Assembly: GCA_964387325.1 (NCBI GenBank) | Contig: CAYLYE010000002.1 | Location: 19,946 to 83,945, forward strand | Reading direction: 5' to 3' | Length of the DNA: 64,000 nucleotides | From: CAZZBK01 sp964387325 | GTDB lineage: Bacteria > Planctomycetota > Planctomycetia > Pirellulales > PNKZ01 | Part shown: positions 1 through 8,037 of the stretch, piece by piece | Numbering within the stretch: the stretch's first letter is position 1 | How the letters are laid out: the number at the start of each line of letters is the position of its first letter | The notes under the pieces: model-generated | Databases searched by the model: none | What the model saw: only the letters and a program-made list of their open reading frames with translations | What the model was told of the DNA's origin: nothing | Program-made: the position numbers and the translations under genes

Positions 1-1
1 G

Positions 2-268
2 CATGGCGAGGCGCAGCGTCGCTTCGAGCCCGCTGACGGCATGATGCGGGTCGACTTTAGTCCGCCGCGCGAAAAATACGACGCGCTACGCATGAACGTG
101 ACGCTTGGGCCCGGCCAGATGTTGCTCGTGTCGGCCGTGCCCGATCGCCCCGGCACACTTGGCCACCACTACTTCAACGAGCTTGGTCAGCAACGCGCCC
201 TACACAAGCTGCTTATCATCCGCCCGGCTTACAGCTCGACGAACGACGACCTGTTCGCGGATAAGTAG
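2..268 (+). CDS. C-terminal end of an unrecognised protein (5' truncated)
   Basis: The reading frame is open from the left edge of the window to a TAG at 266-268, giving 88 residues of a longer protein. The internal methionines near the edge are not convincing starts because the frame continues upstream of them. A compact stretch around VSAVPDRPGTLGHHYF looks like the end of a folded domain, and the last 15 residues are polar. I recognise no family and assign no function. It could be the tail of one of the large conserved planctomycete proteins, but that is only a guess. Confidence 0.55.
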   Translation, partial: HGEAQRRFEPADGMMRVDFSPPREKYDALRMNVTLGPGQMLLVSAVPDRPGTLGHHYFNELGQQRALHKLLIIRPAYSSTNDDLFADK

Positions 269-367
269 GGGCTGTGCGAGTCATCTGCTCCGCGTTGCGA
301 CTCAGTATCCGTCATCCTATGCAAAACGAACAGGCCTAGATCAACGCGACCGTTTTGCAGGTGCAAC

Positions 368-598
368 ATGGGCGAAATCATTTTCTTGGTAGAAGATGCC
401 GTTGAAAGTGGCTATACAGCCAGAGCTTTAGGGCACTCGATCTTCACCGAGGCCGAAACGATGGACGTCCTACGGCAGCACGTTCGCGAAGCCATCGAGT
501 GTCATTTTGAGCAAAGTGGCGAATCAGCCCCGATATTAGGATTGGCTGTCAAAAAAGTCGTTGAGAATCTTGAGCGCCGTGGAGAATTCGAAGGATAA
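368..598 (+). CDS. HicB-like small protein (orphan antitoxin-type domain)
   Basis: This 76-residue protein begins EIIFLVEDAVESGYTARALG and continues with a short helical part (TMDVLRQHVREAIECHF). That beta-beta-alpha layout is typical of HicB-type RNase-H-like antitoxin domains, and similar short proteins are widespread. HicB proteins normally neutralise a HicA mRNA interferase encoded next door, but no HicA-sized frame lies on either side, so it appears to be an orphan. The 3' end runs 50 bp into the convergent parE gene (549-598 shared), which could let the two transcripts interfere. A weak AGGTG ribosome-binding site precedes the ATG. The antitoxin role is inferred from the fold only. Confidence 0.7.
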   Translation: MGEIIFLVEDAVESGYTARALGHSIFTEAETMDVLRQHVREAIECHFEQSGESAPILGLAVKKVVENLERRGEFEG

Positions 599-839
599 TA
601 ACTCTATTTGAAATTGGGCGAAAAAACACGACGTAATTGCCTCTCGATATTCGCCGTACAACCCCGAGGCGCCGGGTTTTTTGTCGTTCACCGATGCTTG
701 GTTGACTTGCAAGCACCTCGAATAATTGTGACATCGAGGCAAACCAGGACTTGGCAGCCGATTCGTTGTCGATGGCGATGAAGTCCACGATGCGGCGTAA
801 ATCGTCGAGCGCATCGTGGCTAAGTTGTATACTGGACAT
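549..839 (-). CDS. parE: ParE/RelE-family toxin
   Basis: This 96-residue protein has the ParE/RelE toxin layout: an N-terminal helical hairpin (LSHDALDDLRRIVDFIA), a middle region with RRLGVVRR, and a C-terminal strand pair ending VIILRILHGAQD, the usual ParE signature. Family members poison DNA gyrase or cleave ribosome-bound mRNA, and which applies here cannot be read from the sequence. The ATG shares one base with the stop codon of the upstream antitoxin gene (TAATG), the translational coupling expected of a toxin-antitoxin operon. The last 50 bp overlap the HicB-like gene on the other strand. Length is normal for the family, so the toxin looks intact. Confidence 0.88.
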   Translation of the reverse strand: MSSIQLSHDALDDLRRIVDFIAIDNESAAKSWFASMSQLFEVLASQPSIGERQKTRRLGVVRRISRGNYVVFFRPISNRVIILRILHGAQDSQRLF

Positions 840-1114
840 TAGCTCGGCCGTTCAGGCTTTCGAGCCGCGTTTCGCTCTTCGAACAATCGCCATTCTTCCT
901 GTGGGTTCCAGGGAGCTTGCAAGCCCACTTCCAGTTGCTCCAGCGCATGCTCGACGGATTCCATATGCTCAGCATCGATTAACGGAATGTTTAATTCCGA
1001 GTCTTCGAGGGCATCAATCGCTGCCTCAAGCACTTTCTCGCGAGTGGGGAAAACTCCTTGCGCAAGCTTCTCTTGAATAAAGGCCTCGCAGCGAGGCGAA
1101 AGATTACTCGACAT
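839..1114 (-). CDS. parD: ParD-like antitoxin
   Basis: This 91-residue protein starts with a ribbon-helix-helix-like segment (LSPRCEAFIQEKLAQGVFPT, then REKVLEAAIDALE) of the kind that lets ParD/CopG antitoxins bind operator DNA. A long acidic C-terminal tail follows and would wrap around the toxin. It is the first gene of the parDE pair and its stop overlaps the parE start. An AGGGTGA ribosome-binding site sits just upstream, and a TATAAT box lies about 57 bp before the ATG. Antitoxins of this class usually repress their own promoter together with the toxin, so autoregulation is expected from the family but not shown here. Confidence 0.85.
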   Translation of the reverse strand: MSSNLSPRCEAFIQEKLAQGVFPTREKVLEAAIDALEDSELNIPLIDAEHMESVEHALEQLEVGLQAPWNPQEEWRLFEERNAARKPERPS

Positions 1115-1170
1115 GGATCACCCTAATCACTCATAGACAGCGACAAAAAGCAACTCGCCCAACGATTAAA

Positions 1171-1176
1171 ATTATA
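1171..1176 (-). promoter_or_regulatory. -10 box of the parDE operon
   Basis: A perfect TATAAT on the minus strand lies about 57 bp upstream of the parD ATG, in the only gap between parD and the beta-helix gene. No good -35 is visible at 17 bp, which fits a promoter that may be poorly matched or antitoxin-controlled. The call rests on the -10 match and position only. Confidence 0.45.
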
Positions 1177-1211
1177 GCTCAGTCGTGGTCCGGGCGAAAA
1201 CAGTCTTTCGT

Positions 1212-3152
1212 CTATCGCTCCACCGCATCGCGTCCCACACGCAGTGGCGCACCGCCGAAGGGGATCGCGCCGGCATCGGGCGCGCCAGCGTCACCGTGAA
1301 CCGTCACGGCCCATTCAGCCCCAGGGCTATAAACCACCCCAGCGTCGATCGCTGCGCTCCCTTGTTTCGGTCGGAACTCCGCATCCAACAACGGATCGCT
1401 GAGCCGCACCTGCGACAAACTTTGCGGCGGATAGTACGTCTGGCTCGCCGCATGCTCGGGCAACTTGCGGGCCTTCGTAAGCAAGGCTTCGAACTGTGTG
1501 GCCGTCGCCGTCGGAGCCCAATACACGTTCCCGTCACTGGCCCCGACGGGTAAATTCAGCGGCGGTAAATTGCCAGGATGAATAAACAAATTATTGAACA
1601 CATAGCGCGGACGATCGATGTGACTGGCGCTACACACCGCCATCTCGGCCGAGCGTGACGTGGCGGCTGCCATGATCGCCGTGTTGTGTACGATCCGCAT
1701 CGAAGGCCACGGCGGGCTACCGTGGTCCCCCATCACTTGGCCGGTCGAGAAGCGGGACTGCGGGTCGCGGCTTGAAGGTCGCCCGGTAGGAATCTTTTCC
1801 CGCAAGTCGATCACATTCTGCTCGATCCGGATTTGATCGGTGGTCGATTCCTTGCCGCCGAACGCAAGCGCCGTGAGACAGCGACGAATCCTATTCTGCC
1901 GCACCACGATCTTCGACGGCTGCGGGCGATACGACGGATACATCGGGCTCAGATAGATGCCGTCGTCCTGTGTGCCATCGATCAGATTGTGATGGAACGA
2001 ACCGGTGACCCCGCCGATATACACGCCGTCGTGCGCGTCGCCAAAGTCGCAGTAGGCGATCTCCCAATGCTCATTCTGCGGATAGGCATAGACGTCGCAT
2101 TCTTGATCAGCGTCGGGCACAAGCAGTGCGTGGGTGTTGAGCCGCGTAATGTCGCGCAGCGGCCGACCAGGGTAGGCTCGCTTGCTCGTGTCTTGGCGAT
2201 AGGTCCACGGCGACACGTTGCCAAACACTCCGCAGCGCCATAGTTTCAACCCCACCGCGCCGATCATCCGCAGGCCGTTGCTCCCGCAGTACACCGTGAC
2301 GTTGTCGAGCGTGATGTTCTCGGTCTGCTCAAACAGCACGGTGTTGTGTCCCGCCCCTCGAATAACCACGTCTTGAATGCGTATGTGTTGCGCGCCGTCG
2401 AGGAACAGTGGGGTCGAATTTGCCGGGACGACCAACAGCGGCACGCGACGCGGATCGGTCACCCCTTGGTAGTTGGCCACCTCGGGAAGATGCGTATGGG
2501 CAAGCCTCGCGTGAATGCGTTGCGTCGCGGGGTCGTACCACAAGCCAGGGCCACAATACAGGCTCTTCACATCGCTCGTCTTGTCATCCGGTCGCTCGGG
2601 GTCCATCATCTCGTTCGTCGCCCGCAGGTCGCGGGCATGGTAGTACGTATTGAGCCCCAGGTACGAATCGGCAAACGACCCCAGCGCGTAACGCACGTTC
2701 GGGTATGCGCGTGTCGAGCGGTATTCGTCGGTCGATCCGCTCACGAGTTCCCAGGCCTGCTCAGACTGCTCGGCAAACTCTTGCCAGCCACCGTCGAGGA
2801 TAGCCAACTCACCAGGGGCCGAGCGAATCGTGATCGGCTTCTCGGCCGTGCCCACGAGCGCGCAGCGGACCTGCTCGTAGTACACGCCGCCGCGGAGCAC
2901 GAGTGTCTCGCCGGCTTGCAGCTTGGTCAGAGCATGCGTGATCGTACGCCACGGTTTCGTCGTCGAGCCATCACTCTGATCGTCCCCCAGTTTCGCGTCG
3001 ACGTAGCGTGCGGGGCCCGATTCGAGTGGCCGCTGCGTGGCTTGCGGCAAGGGGCGGAGCGGCGGATGACTCATGAACCGCTCGGCTCCTTGGGCCAATA
3101 CCCAATGAAACATCAAGCTAATGATGAACGTGACGTGAATTGCTCGACGCAT
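1212..3152 (-). CDS. Secreted right-handed parallel beta-helix protein
   Basis: This 646-residue exported protein has a Sec signal at residues 1-22 (RRAIHVTFIISLMFHWVLAQG). A segment around residues 50-100 (ARYVDAKLGDD, PWRTITHALTKL, LVLRGGVYYEQV) is the typical entry of DUF1565/pectate-lyase-like beta helices. The middle carries repeated short strands such as IRIQDVVIRGAG and ITLDNVTVYCG. These folds usually bind or cleave acidic polysaccharides, but I cannot place a catalytic site, so lyase activity is unproven. I chose the ATG at 3152 because a GGAGAG ribosome-binding site sits 7 bases before it and a signal peptide follows directly. The longer frame starting at 3254 would be translated from an inverted-repeat element. 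Confidence 0.82.
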   Translation of the reverse strand: MRRAIHVTFIISLMFHWVLAQGAERFMSHPPLRPLPQATQRPLESGPARYVDAKLGDDQSDGSTTKPWRTITHALTKLQAGETLVLRGGVYYEQVRCALVGTAEKPITIRSAPGELAILDGGWQEFAEQSEQAWELVSGSTDEYRSTRAYPNVRYALGSFADSYLGLNTYYHARDLRATNEMMDPERPDDKTSDVKSLYCGPGLWYDPATQRIHARLAHTHLPEVANYQGVTDPRRVPLLVVPANSTPLFLDGAQHIRIQDVVIRGAGHNTVLFEQTENITLDNVTVYCGSNGLRMIGAVGLKLWRCGVFGNVSPWTYRQDTSKRAYPGRPLRDITRLNTHALLVPDADQECDVYAYPQNEHWEIAYCDFGDAHDGVYIGGVTGSFHHNLIDGTQDDGIYLSPMYPSYRPQPSKIVVRQNRIRRCLTALAFGGKESTTDQIRIEQNVIDLREKIPTGRPSSRDPQSRFSTGQVMGDHGSPPWPSMRIVHNTAIMAAATSRSAEMAVCSASHIDRPRYVFNNLFIHPGNLPPLNLPVGASDGNVYWAPTATATQFEALLTKARKLPEHAASQTYYPPQSLSQVRLSDPLLDAEFRPKQGSAAIDAGVVYSPGAEWAVTVHGDAGAPDAGAIPFGGAPLRVGRDAVER

Positions 3153-3193
3153 CTGAAGTCTCTCCACGAGAAGCTCTAATAATAATTTTTTCC

Positions 3194-3245
3194 CCAAGCC
3201 GGCGACTCTGTCGCCGAAGGACCGGCGGCTTAGCCGCCGGCTTGG
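3194..3245. repeat. 52-bp intergenic inverted-repeat element
   Basis: The outer 11-bp arms (ccaagccggcg at 3194-3204 and cgccggcttgg at 3235-3245) are perfect inverted complements. Inside are two alternative smaller hairpins: cggcga/tcgccg around 3200-3216, and ccggcggc/gccgccgg with a tta loop at 3222-3240. It lies in the divergent gap between the beta-helix gene and the first cytochrome gene. The design resembles REP-like palindromic units. Only one copy was seen in this window, so membership of a repeat family is inferred. Confidence 0.7.
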
Positions 3246-3358
3246 AGGCATCAACTAAATTCTTGGGCGTTGCACTTAACTTATTTCGGTCATCCGATGC
3301 CCATACGATACGCTCTCGCCGAGCGAGAAGCGAGCATGAGGTACTGCGTTTTGAGTTG

Positions 3359-3367
3359 TGATATAAT
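3359..3367 (+). promoter_or_regulatory. Extended -10 promoter for the first cytochrome/DUF1501 operon
   Basis: TGATATAAT matches the extended -10 consensus TGnTATAAT and lies about 48 bp before the ATG at 3415. No convincing -35 is present, which is tolerated by extended -10 promoters. A small hairpin (tctcgc/gcgaga) lies at 3314-3328, just upstream. Confidence 0.45.
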
Positions 3368-3414
3368 AGAATCCGCTTCTTTTCCTGCCGTTAAAAACCT
3401 GCCTACCACTCATC

Positions 3415-6400
3415 ATGCCGGCCGCTCGAATCAACCTCAGCATCGTTGTCTTCGCGTTGTGTGTGGCATCGAGGCAACTCGATGCCGCCGAACCGAGCGC
3501 GTTGCAGTTTAATCGCGACATTCGGCCGATCCTTAGCGAAGCGTGCCTCCACTGTCACGGGCCGGACCAAAGTCACCGCGAGGGAGAACTCCGGCTCGAT
3601 GCGTCGGACGACGCGCTACGTCAACGTGACGGGCATCGGGTGATCGTCCCGGGCAAACCCGAGCTGAGTGAGTTGATTCGCCGGATCACGTCGTCCGATC
3701 CGGACACGCGAATGCCGCCCCCGAAGGCTGAGCGCCAACTCACTCCCAAGCAGATCGAAACCCTGAGGCAGTGGGTTGCTCAAGGCGCGCCATTCGAGTC
3801 GCACTGGTCATTCGTGCCTCCCAAAGCACCACCGCTTCCTGAGGTCATCGATCGCAATTGGGGCCGCGAATCGCTCGATCGCTTTGTACTGAACCGGCTC
3901 GAGCGCGCCGGGCTCAAGCCCAATCCCGAAGCCGATCGCTACACGCTCGCTCGACGCGCGGCGCTCGACTTGACCGGTCTGCCACCATCGCTCGCCGAGG
4001 TCGAGTCGTTTGTGAACGACAAGTCCCCGGAAGCCTTCGAGCAGTACGTCGACCGGCTCCTAGCCTCGCCCCGATTCGGCGAACGAATGGCAGTCCCCTG
4101 GCTCGACGCGGCCCGATACGCCGACACCAACGGATATCAGACCGATGGCCCGCGCTACATGTGGCGCTGGCGAGATTGGGTCATCGATGCGTTCAACCGG
4201 AACCTGCCCTTCGATCAATTCACGATCGAGCAGCTGGCGGGCGATTTATTGCCGCAGCCCACCCTCGATCAGCTCATTGCGACCGGGTTCAATCGCAATC
4301 ATCGGGCGAATGCCGAGGGGGGGATCATCGCCGAGGAGTTCCGCATCGAGTACGTCGTCGACCGTGTCGATACCACCGCGACAGTCTGGCTCGGGCTCAC
4401 ACTCGGCTGCGCTCGCTGTCACGACCACAAGTACGACCCGATCAGTCAGCGAGAGTACTATCAGTTGTTTGCCTTTTTCAACAACGTGCCTGAGTTGGGC
4501 AAAGTGATCCGCGACAACAATTCACCCCCGATGGTACAAGCCCCGACGCCGGAGATTCGCGCGCGGATGACCGAGCTGCAAAAGCGTCTGCAAGAACTGG
4601 AGCAACAATCAGCCGCACAAATGCAAGCCTTCCTGGCCGGTCAATCACGCTGGGAAGCGACTCTCGGCGGTGTTCAAGACGAGCAGTGGTCGCCATCGGC
4701 CCATCAGATCGTGTACGCGCCGCTCGACGGTCAAGAAAAACTCGTCGAAGGCAAGGGGAACTTTGTCAGCGGCCGAATCGGCAAGGCGGTCAAGCTTGAG
4801 CACGGCGCGTGTGTCGATCTTGGCGACGTCGGCGATTTCAAACATACCGATCGCTTCAGCCTCGGTGCGTGGCTCTGGCTCGACTCGCCCGACGGCACGA
4901 TCGTCTCGCGAATGGAAGACGACTTCAATCACAAAGGATACGACCTGCATGTCGAGCAGGGGAAATTGCAATTCGAGCTCAGCGGTCGGCTGCTCGACGA
5001 TGCCATTCGAATCGAGACGCTTGAGGCGTTGCCGCAGCGGCGTTGGTGTCATGTGCTGGCCACCTATGACGGCCGCGAATTTGCTCGCGGCGTGACCCTG
5101 TACGTCGACGGGATACCCCGGCCGACGCGCGTCATTCTCGACACGCTTAGCAATGCCTCGAAGAACACGCAGCCACTACGGGTCGGCACGCGCGGCGAAG
5201 GCCCCCAACTGCGTGGCCTCGTCGATGACGTGCGGGTCTTCGATCGCGATCTGGACGCGGCCACCGTGACAGCCATTGCCTGCGGCGACTCGATCTCGGC
5301 CGTGGCGAAAATCTCGCCCGACAAACGCACCCCAACTCAGCAACGCAAGCTGCGAGCCTATTTCATCGCCCATCACGCGCCTGCGACACTGCAAACGCTT
5401 CTGCAAGCGACGGACGACGCTCGGGAGCACCTTCGCGCCTTCGACGCCAAAGTTCCCACGGTGATGGTGATGCAAGAGATGAGCGAGCCGCGGACAACAA
5501 ACGTGCTGCTGCGTGGTGAGTACGACAAGCCGGGCGAGCAGGTCACGGCCAATACTCCCGCGTCGCTCGGGGCGCTCTCGACGGATCGTCGACCTAACCG
5601 GCTCGATTTAGCCCGCTGGCTCGTGGATCGCAACAACCCTCTCACCGCGCGGGTGACTGTCAATCGGTTCTGGCAACATCTGTTCGGGCTCGGGTTGGTG
5701 AAAACGCCCGAAGACTTCGGCTCGCAAGGCGAACCTCCCGTGCAAGCCGAACTGCTCGATCATTTGGCCACGCAGTTCATCAACAGCGGCTGGGATGTGA
5801 AGCGGCTGCTGCGGTCGATCGTGCTCAGTTCGACGTATCGGCAGTCATCGCAGGCCTCGGCGGAGCAATTGACCCGCGATCCGGAAAATCGCCTGCTGGG
5901 TCGTGGTGCTCGGTTCCGTTTGTCGGCCGAAACGATCCGCGACCAGGCGCTCGCCGCGAGCGGTCTGCTCGACGCTCGCATTGGTGGACCGAGTGTCAAA
6001 CCGTATCAGCCTGAGGGGCTCTGGGAAGAAGTCGCGGCGACCATTGTCCCGTACGTGCAAGATCACGGGCCCGACTTATATCGGCGTGGCATGTACACGT
6101 TCTGGAAGCGGACGGTCGCGCCGCCATCGATGGTTGGCTTCGACGCGGCTGGCCGTGAGGCGTGTGTCGTGCGGACGGCGCGGACCAACACGCCGCTACA
6201 GGCTCTCAACTTGCTCAACGACGTGGCGTTTGTCGAAGCGACACGCGTACTCGCTCAACGCGCACTTCAATCGTCGATGAGCATTGATGAGCGGATCAGG
6301 TTCATGTTTCGGGCGCTGCTCGTACGATCGCCGCGCGACGCCGAGCTACGCGTCTTGCATCGCGGGTTTGAGCAGCATCTCGCCCGGTATCGAGCAGCAC

Positions 6401-6534
6401 CGGCCGAGGCGCAACGCCTGCTGAGCTTTGGTGAGTCGCCCCGCGATGAACGACTTGACATGCCCGAGCACGCCGCCTACACGACCATCGCCGGTGTGAT
6501 TCTCAACCTCGACGAAACAATCACGAGGGAATAA
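3415..6534 (+). CDS. Exported planctomycete cytochrome c / DUF1549 / LamG / DUF1553 protein
   Basis: This 1039-residue protein has a likely signal peptide (1-25), then a PSCyt1-type haem motif CLHCH (residues 44-48). A DUF1549 region follows (about 150-370) containing WLDAARYADTNGYQ and a second CxxCH in CARCHDHKYDP. A LamG/concanavalin-like insertion occupies about 434-625 (YAPLDG to VRVFDRDLD). A DUF1553 region follows at about 710-1000 (NRFWQHLFGLGLVKTPEDFG, IVLSSTYRQSS). The family is abundant in planctomycetes and its reaction is unknown; the haem motifs suggest extracytoplasmic redox chemistry, and the LamG domain suggests carbohydrate binding. The DUF1501 gene follows 2 bp later, so the two are almost certainly co-expressed. 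Confidence 0.92.
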   Translation: MPAARINLSIVVFALCVASRQLDAAEPSALQFNRDIRPILSEACLHCHGPDQSHREGELRLDASDDALRQRDGHRVIVPGKPELSELIRRITSSDPDTRMPPPKAERQLTPKQIETLRQWVAQGAPFESHWSFVPPKAPPLPEVIDRNWGRESLDRFVLNRLERAGLKPNPEADRYTLARRAALDLTGLPPSLAEVESFVNDKSPEAFEQYVDRLLASPRFGERMAVPWLDAARYADTNGYQTDGPRYMWRWRDWVIDAFNRNLPFDQFTIEQLAGDLLPQPTLDQLIATGFNRNHRANAEGGIIAEEFRIEYVVDRVDTTATVWLGLTLGCARCHDHKYDPISQREYYQLFAFFNNVPELGKVIRDNNSPPMVQAPTPEIRARMTELQKRLQELEQQSAAQMQAFLAGQSRWEATLGGVQDEQWSPSAHQIVYAPLDGQEKLVEGKGNFVSGRIGKAVKLEHGACVDLGDVGDFKHTDRFSLGAWLWLDSPDGTIVSRMEDDFNHKGYDLHVEQGKLQFELSGRLLDDAIRIETLEALPQRRWCHVLATYDGREFARGVTLYVDGIPRPTRVILDTLSNASKNTQPLRVGTRGEGPQLRGLVDDVRVFDRDLDAATVTAIACGDSISAVAKISPDKRTPTQQRKLRAYFIAHHAPATLQTLLQATDDAREHLRAFDAKVPTVMVMQEMSEPRTTNVLLRGEYDKPGEQVTANTPASLGALSTDRRPNRLDLARWLVDRNNPLTARVTVNRFWQHLFGLGLVKTPEDFGSQGEPPVQAELLDHLATQFINSGWDVKRLLRSIVLSSTYRQSSQASAEQLTRDPENRLLGRGARFRLSAETIRDQALAASGLLDARIGGPSVKPYQPEGLWEEVAATIVPYVQDHGPDLYRRGMYTFWKRTVAPPSMVGFDAAGREACVVRTARTNTPLQALNLLNDVAFVEATRVLAQRALQSSMSIDERIRFMFRALLVRSPRDAELRVLHRGFEQHLARYRAAPAEAQRLLSFGESPRDERLDMPEHAAYTTIAGVILNLDETITRE

Positions 6535-6536
6535 CG

Positions 6537-7997
6537 ATGTACGACGAAACGACCATCCGCCTGCTCCAGCGTCGCCAGTTCCTCACACAGAGCGGCACGA
6601 GCCTGGGGAGCATGGCGCTCGCATCGTTGTTGGCCGAGGACGGTTACGCGGCCGAGTCGAGTGATGCCGCCGTCCACGGTGGCCTGTCGGGGTTGCCCCA
6701 CTTTGCTCCCAAAGCCAAGCGAGTGATTTATCTGTTTCAGTCGGGCGCTCCGTCGCAGCTGGAGTTGTTCGATCCCAAGCCGGGGCTGGAAAAATATCGC
6801 GGGACCGATTTGCCCGACTCGATTCGCCAAGGTCAACGGCTCACCGGAATGACCTCGGCTCAAAAGTCGTTCCCGATCGCCCCCAGCATGTTCAAATTTC
6901 AGCAGCATGGTCAAAGTGGCACGTGGTTCAGCGAGCTGCTGCCGAATTTGGCCGGTCTCTCCGACGAGATGTGTGTGATCAAAAGCCTGCACACCGAGGC
7001 GATCAATCACGACCCGGCGATCACGTTCATCACGACCGGTCATCAGCTGGCGGGCCGCCCGAGCATCGGTTCCTGGGTCGGTTACGGTCTCGGCAGCGAG
7101 AACCATGACCTGCCGGCGTTCATCGCGATGGTGTCGCGCGGGACGGGCCGGCCAGCCGATCAACCGTTGTACGATCGACTGTGGGGGAGTGGCTTTCTCC
7201 CCTCACGACATCAAGGGGTGAAATTTCGTAGCGTGGGCGATCCCGTGCTGTATTTGTCGAATCCACCAGGGGTCGATGCGTCAGGGCGTCGACAACAGCT
7301 CGACGACCTCGCGGAGCTGAATCGGCTCAAGCTCGATGCGCAGGGAGATCCTGAGATCGCGACCCGCATTGCGCAGTACGAACTCGCGTATCGCATGCAG
7401 AGCAGCGTGCCGGAATTGATCGACATTCGCAACGAACCGCAACACGTGCTCGACATGTACGGGTCGGAGGTAAACCGTCCGGGGACGTTTGCCGCCAACT
7501 GCTTGCTCGCCCGACGGCTCGCTGAGCGCGGCGTGCGATTTATTCAACTCTTTCACATGGGTTGGGATCAGCACACGCGACTGCCCGATCAAATTCCACG
7601 GCAGTGCAGCGACATCGATCGACCGTGTGCCGCTTTGCTACGCGATCTGCGTCAGCGGGGTCTGCTTGACGACACGCTGGTGGTCTGGGGAGGCGAGTTT
7701 GGCCGGACCGTGTATTGCCAGTCGACGTTGACCCCGACCGACTACGGTCGCGATCACCATCCCCGTTGTTACACGATCTGGATGGCCGGCGGCGGCATCC
7801 GTCGCGGTCTGAGCTACGGTGCCACGGACGACTACAGTTACAACATCACGGCCGACCCCGTCCACGTGCATGACCTGAATGCGACCATCTTGCACTGCCT
7901 GGGGGTCGACCACAAACGACTGACGTTCAAGTTCCAGGGCCGCCACTTCCGGTTGACCGACGTTCATGGCGAACGTGTGAAACCGATCCTGGCTTAA
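6537..7997 (+). CDS. Tat-exported DUF1501 protein
   Basis: This 486-residue DUF1501 protein has a Tat-type N-terminus (LLQRRQFLTQSG followed by a hydrophobic stretch). DUF1501 proteins share the alkaline-phosphatase/sulfatase-like fold. Typical segments seen here are KAKRVIYLFQSGAPSQLELFD near the start, LLARRLAERGVRFIQLFH in the middle, and VVWGGEFGRT with GRDHHPRCYTIWMAGGGIR towards the end. Its substrate is unknown. A GAGGGA ribosome-binding site overlaps the end of the upstream cytochrome gene and the gap is only 2 bp, the usual planctomycete arrangement in which the pair probably acts together outside the cytoplasm. Confidence 0.92.
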   Translation: MYDETTIRLLQRRQFLTQSGTSLGSMALASLLAEDGYAAESSDAAVHGGLSGLPHFAPKAKRVIYLFQSGAPSQLELFDPKPGLEKYRGTDLPDSIRQGQRLTGMTSAQKSFPIAPSMFKFQQHGQSGTWFSELLPNLAGLSDEMCVIKSLHTEAINHDPAITFITTGHQLAGRPSIGSWVGYGLGSENHDLPAFIAMVSRGTGRPADQPLYDRLWGSGFLPSRHQGVKFRSVGDPVLYLSNPPGVDASGRRQQLDDLAELNRLKLDAQGDPEIATRIAQYELAYRMQSSVPELIDIRNEPQHVLDMYGSEVNRPGTFAANCLLARRLAERGVRFIQLFHMGWDQHTRLPDQIPRQCSDIDRPCAALLRDLRQRGLLDDTLVVWGGEFGRTVYCQSTLTPTDYGRDHHPRCYTIWMAGGGIRRGLSYGATDDYSYNITADPVHVHDLNATILHCLGVDHKRLTFKFQGRHFRLTDVHGERVKPILA

Positions 7998-8037
7998 TCG
8001 TCCGAGGTGAGCGACGAGTTCATTCACGGTATCGTGT

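Noticed and set aside
751..1080. A 109-residue plus-strand frame opposite parDE
   Set aside because: The minus-strand parD and parE frames have family features and TAATG coupling; this frame is their shadow.
269..1211. A HicA toxin partner for the HicB-like gene
   Set aside because: I looked on both strands for a short basic HicA-like frame with the usual HGWxxxRxxGSH-type motif and found none.
2346..3179. A 277-residue plus-strand frame
   Set aside because: Antisense to the secreted beta-helix gene; low-complexity Arg-rich product.
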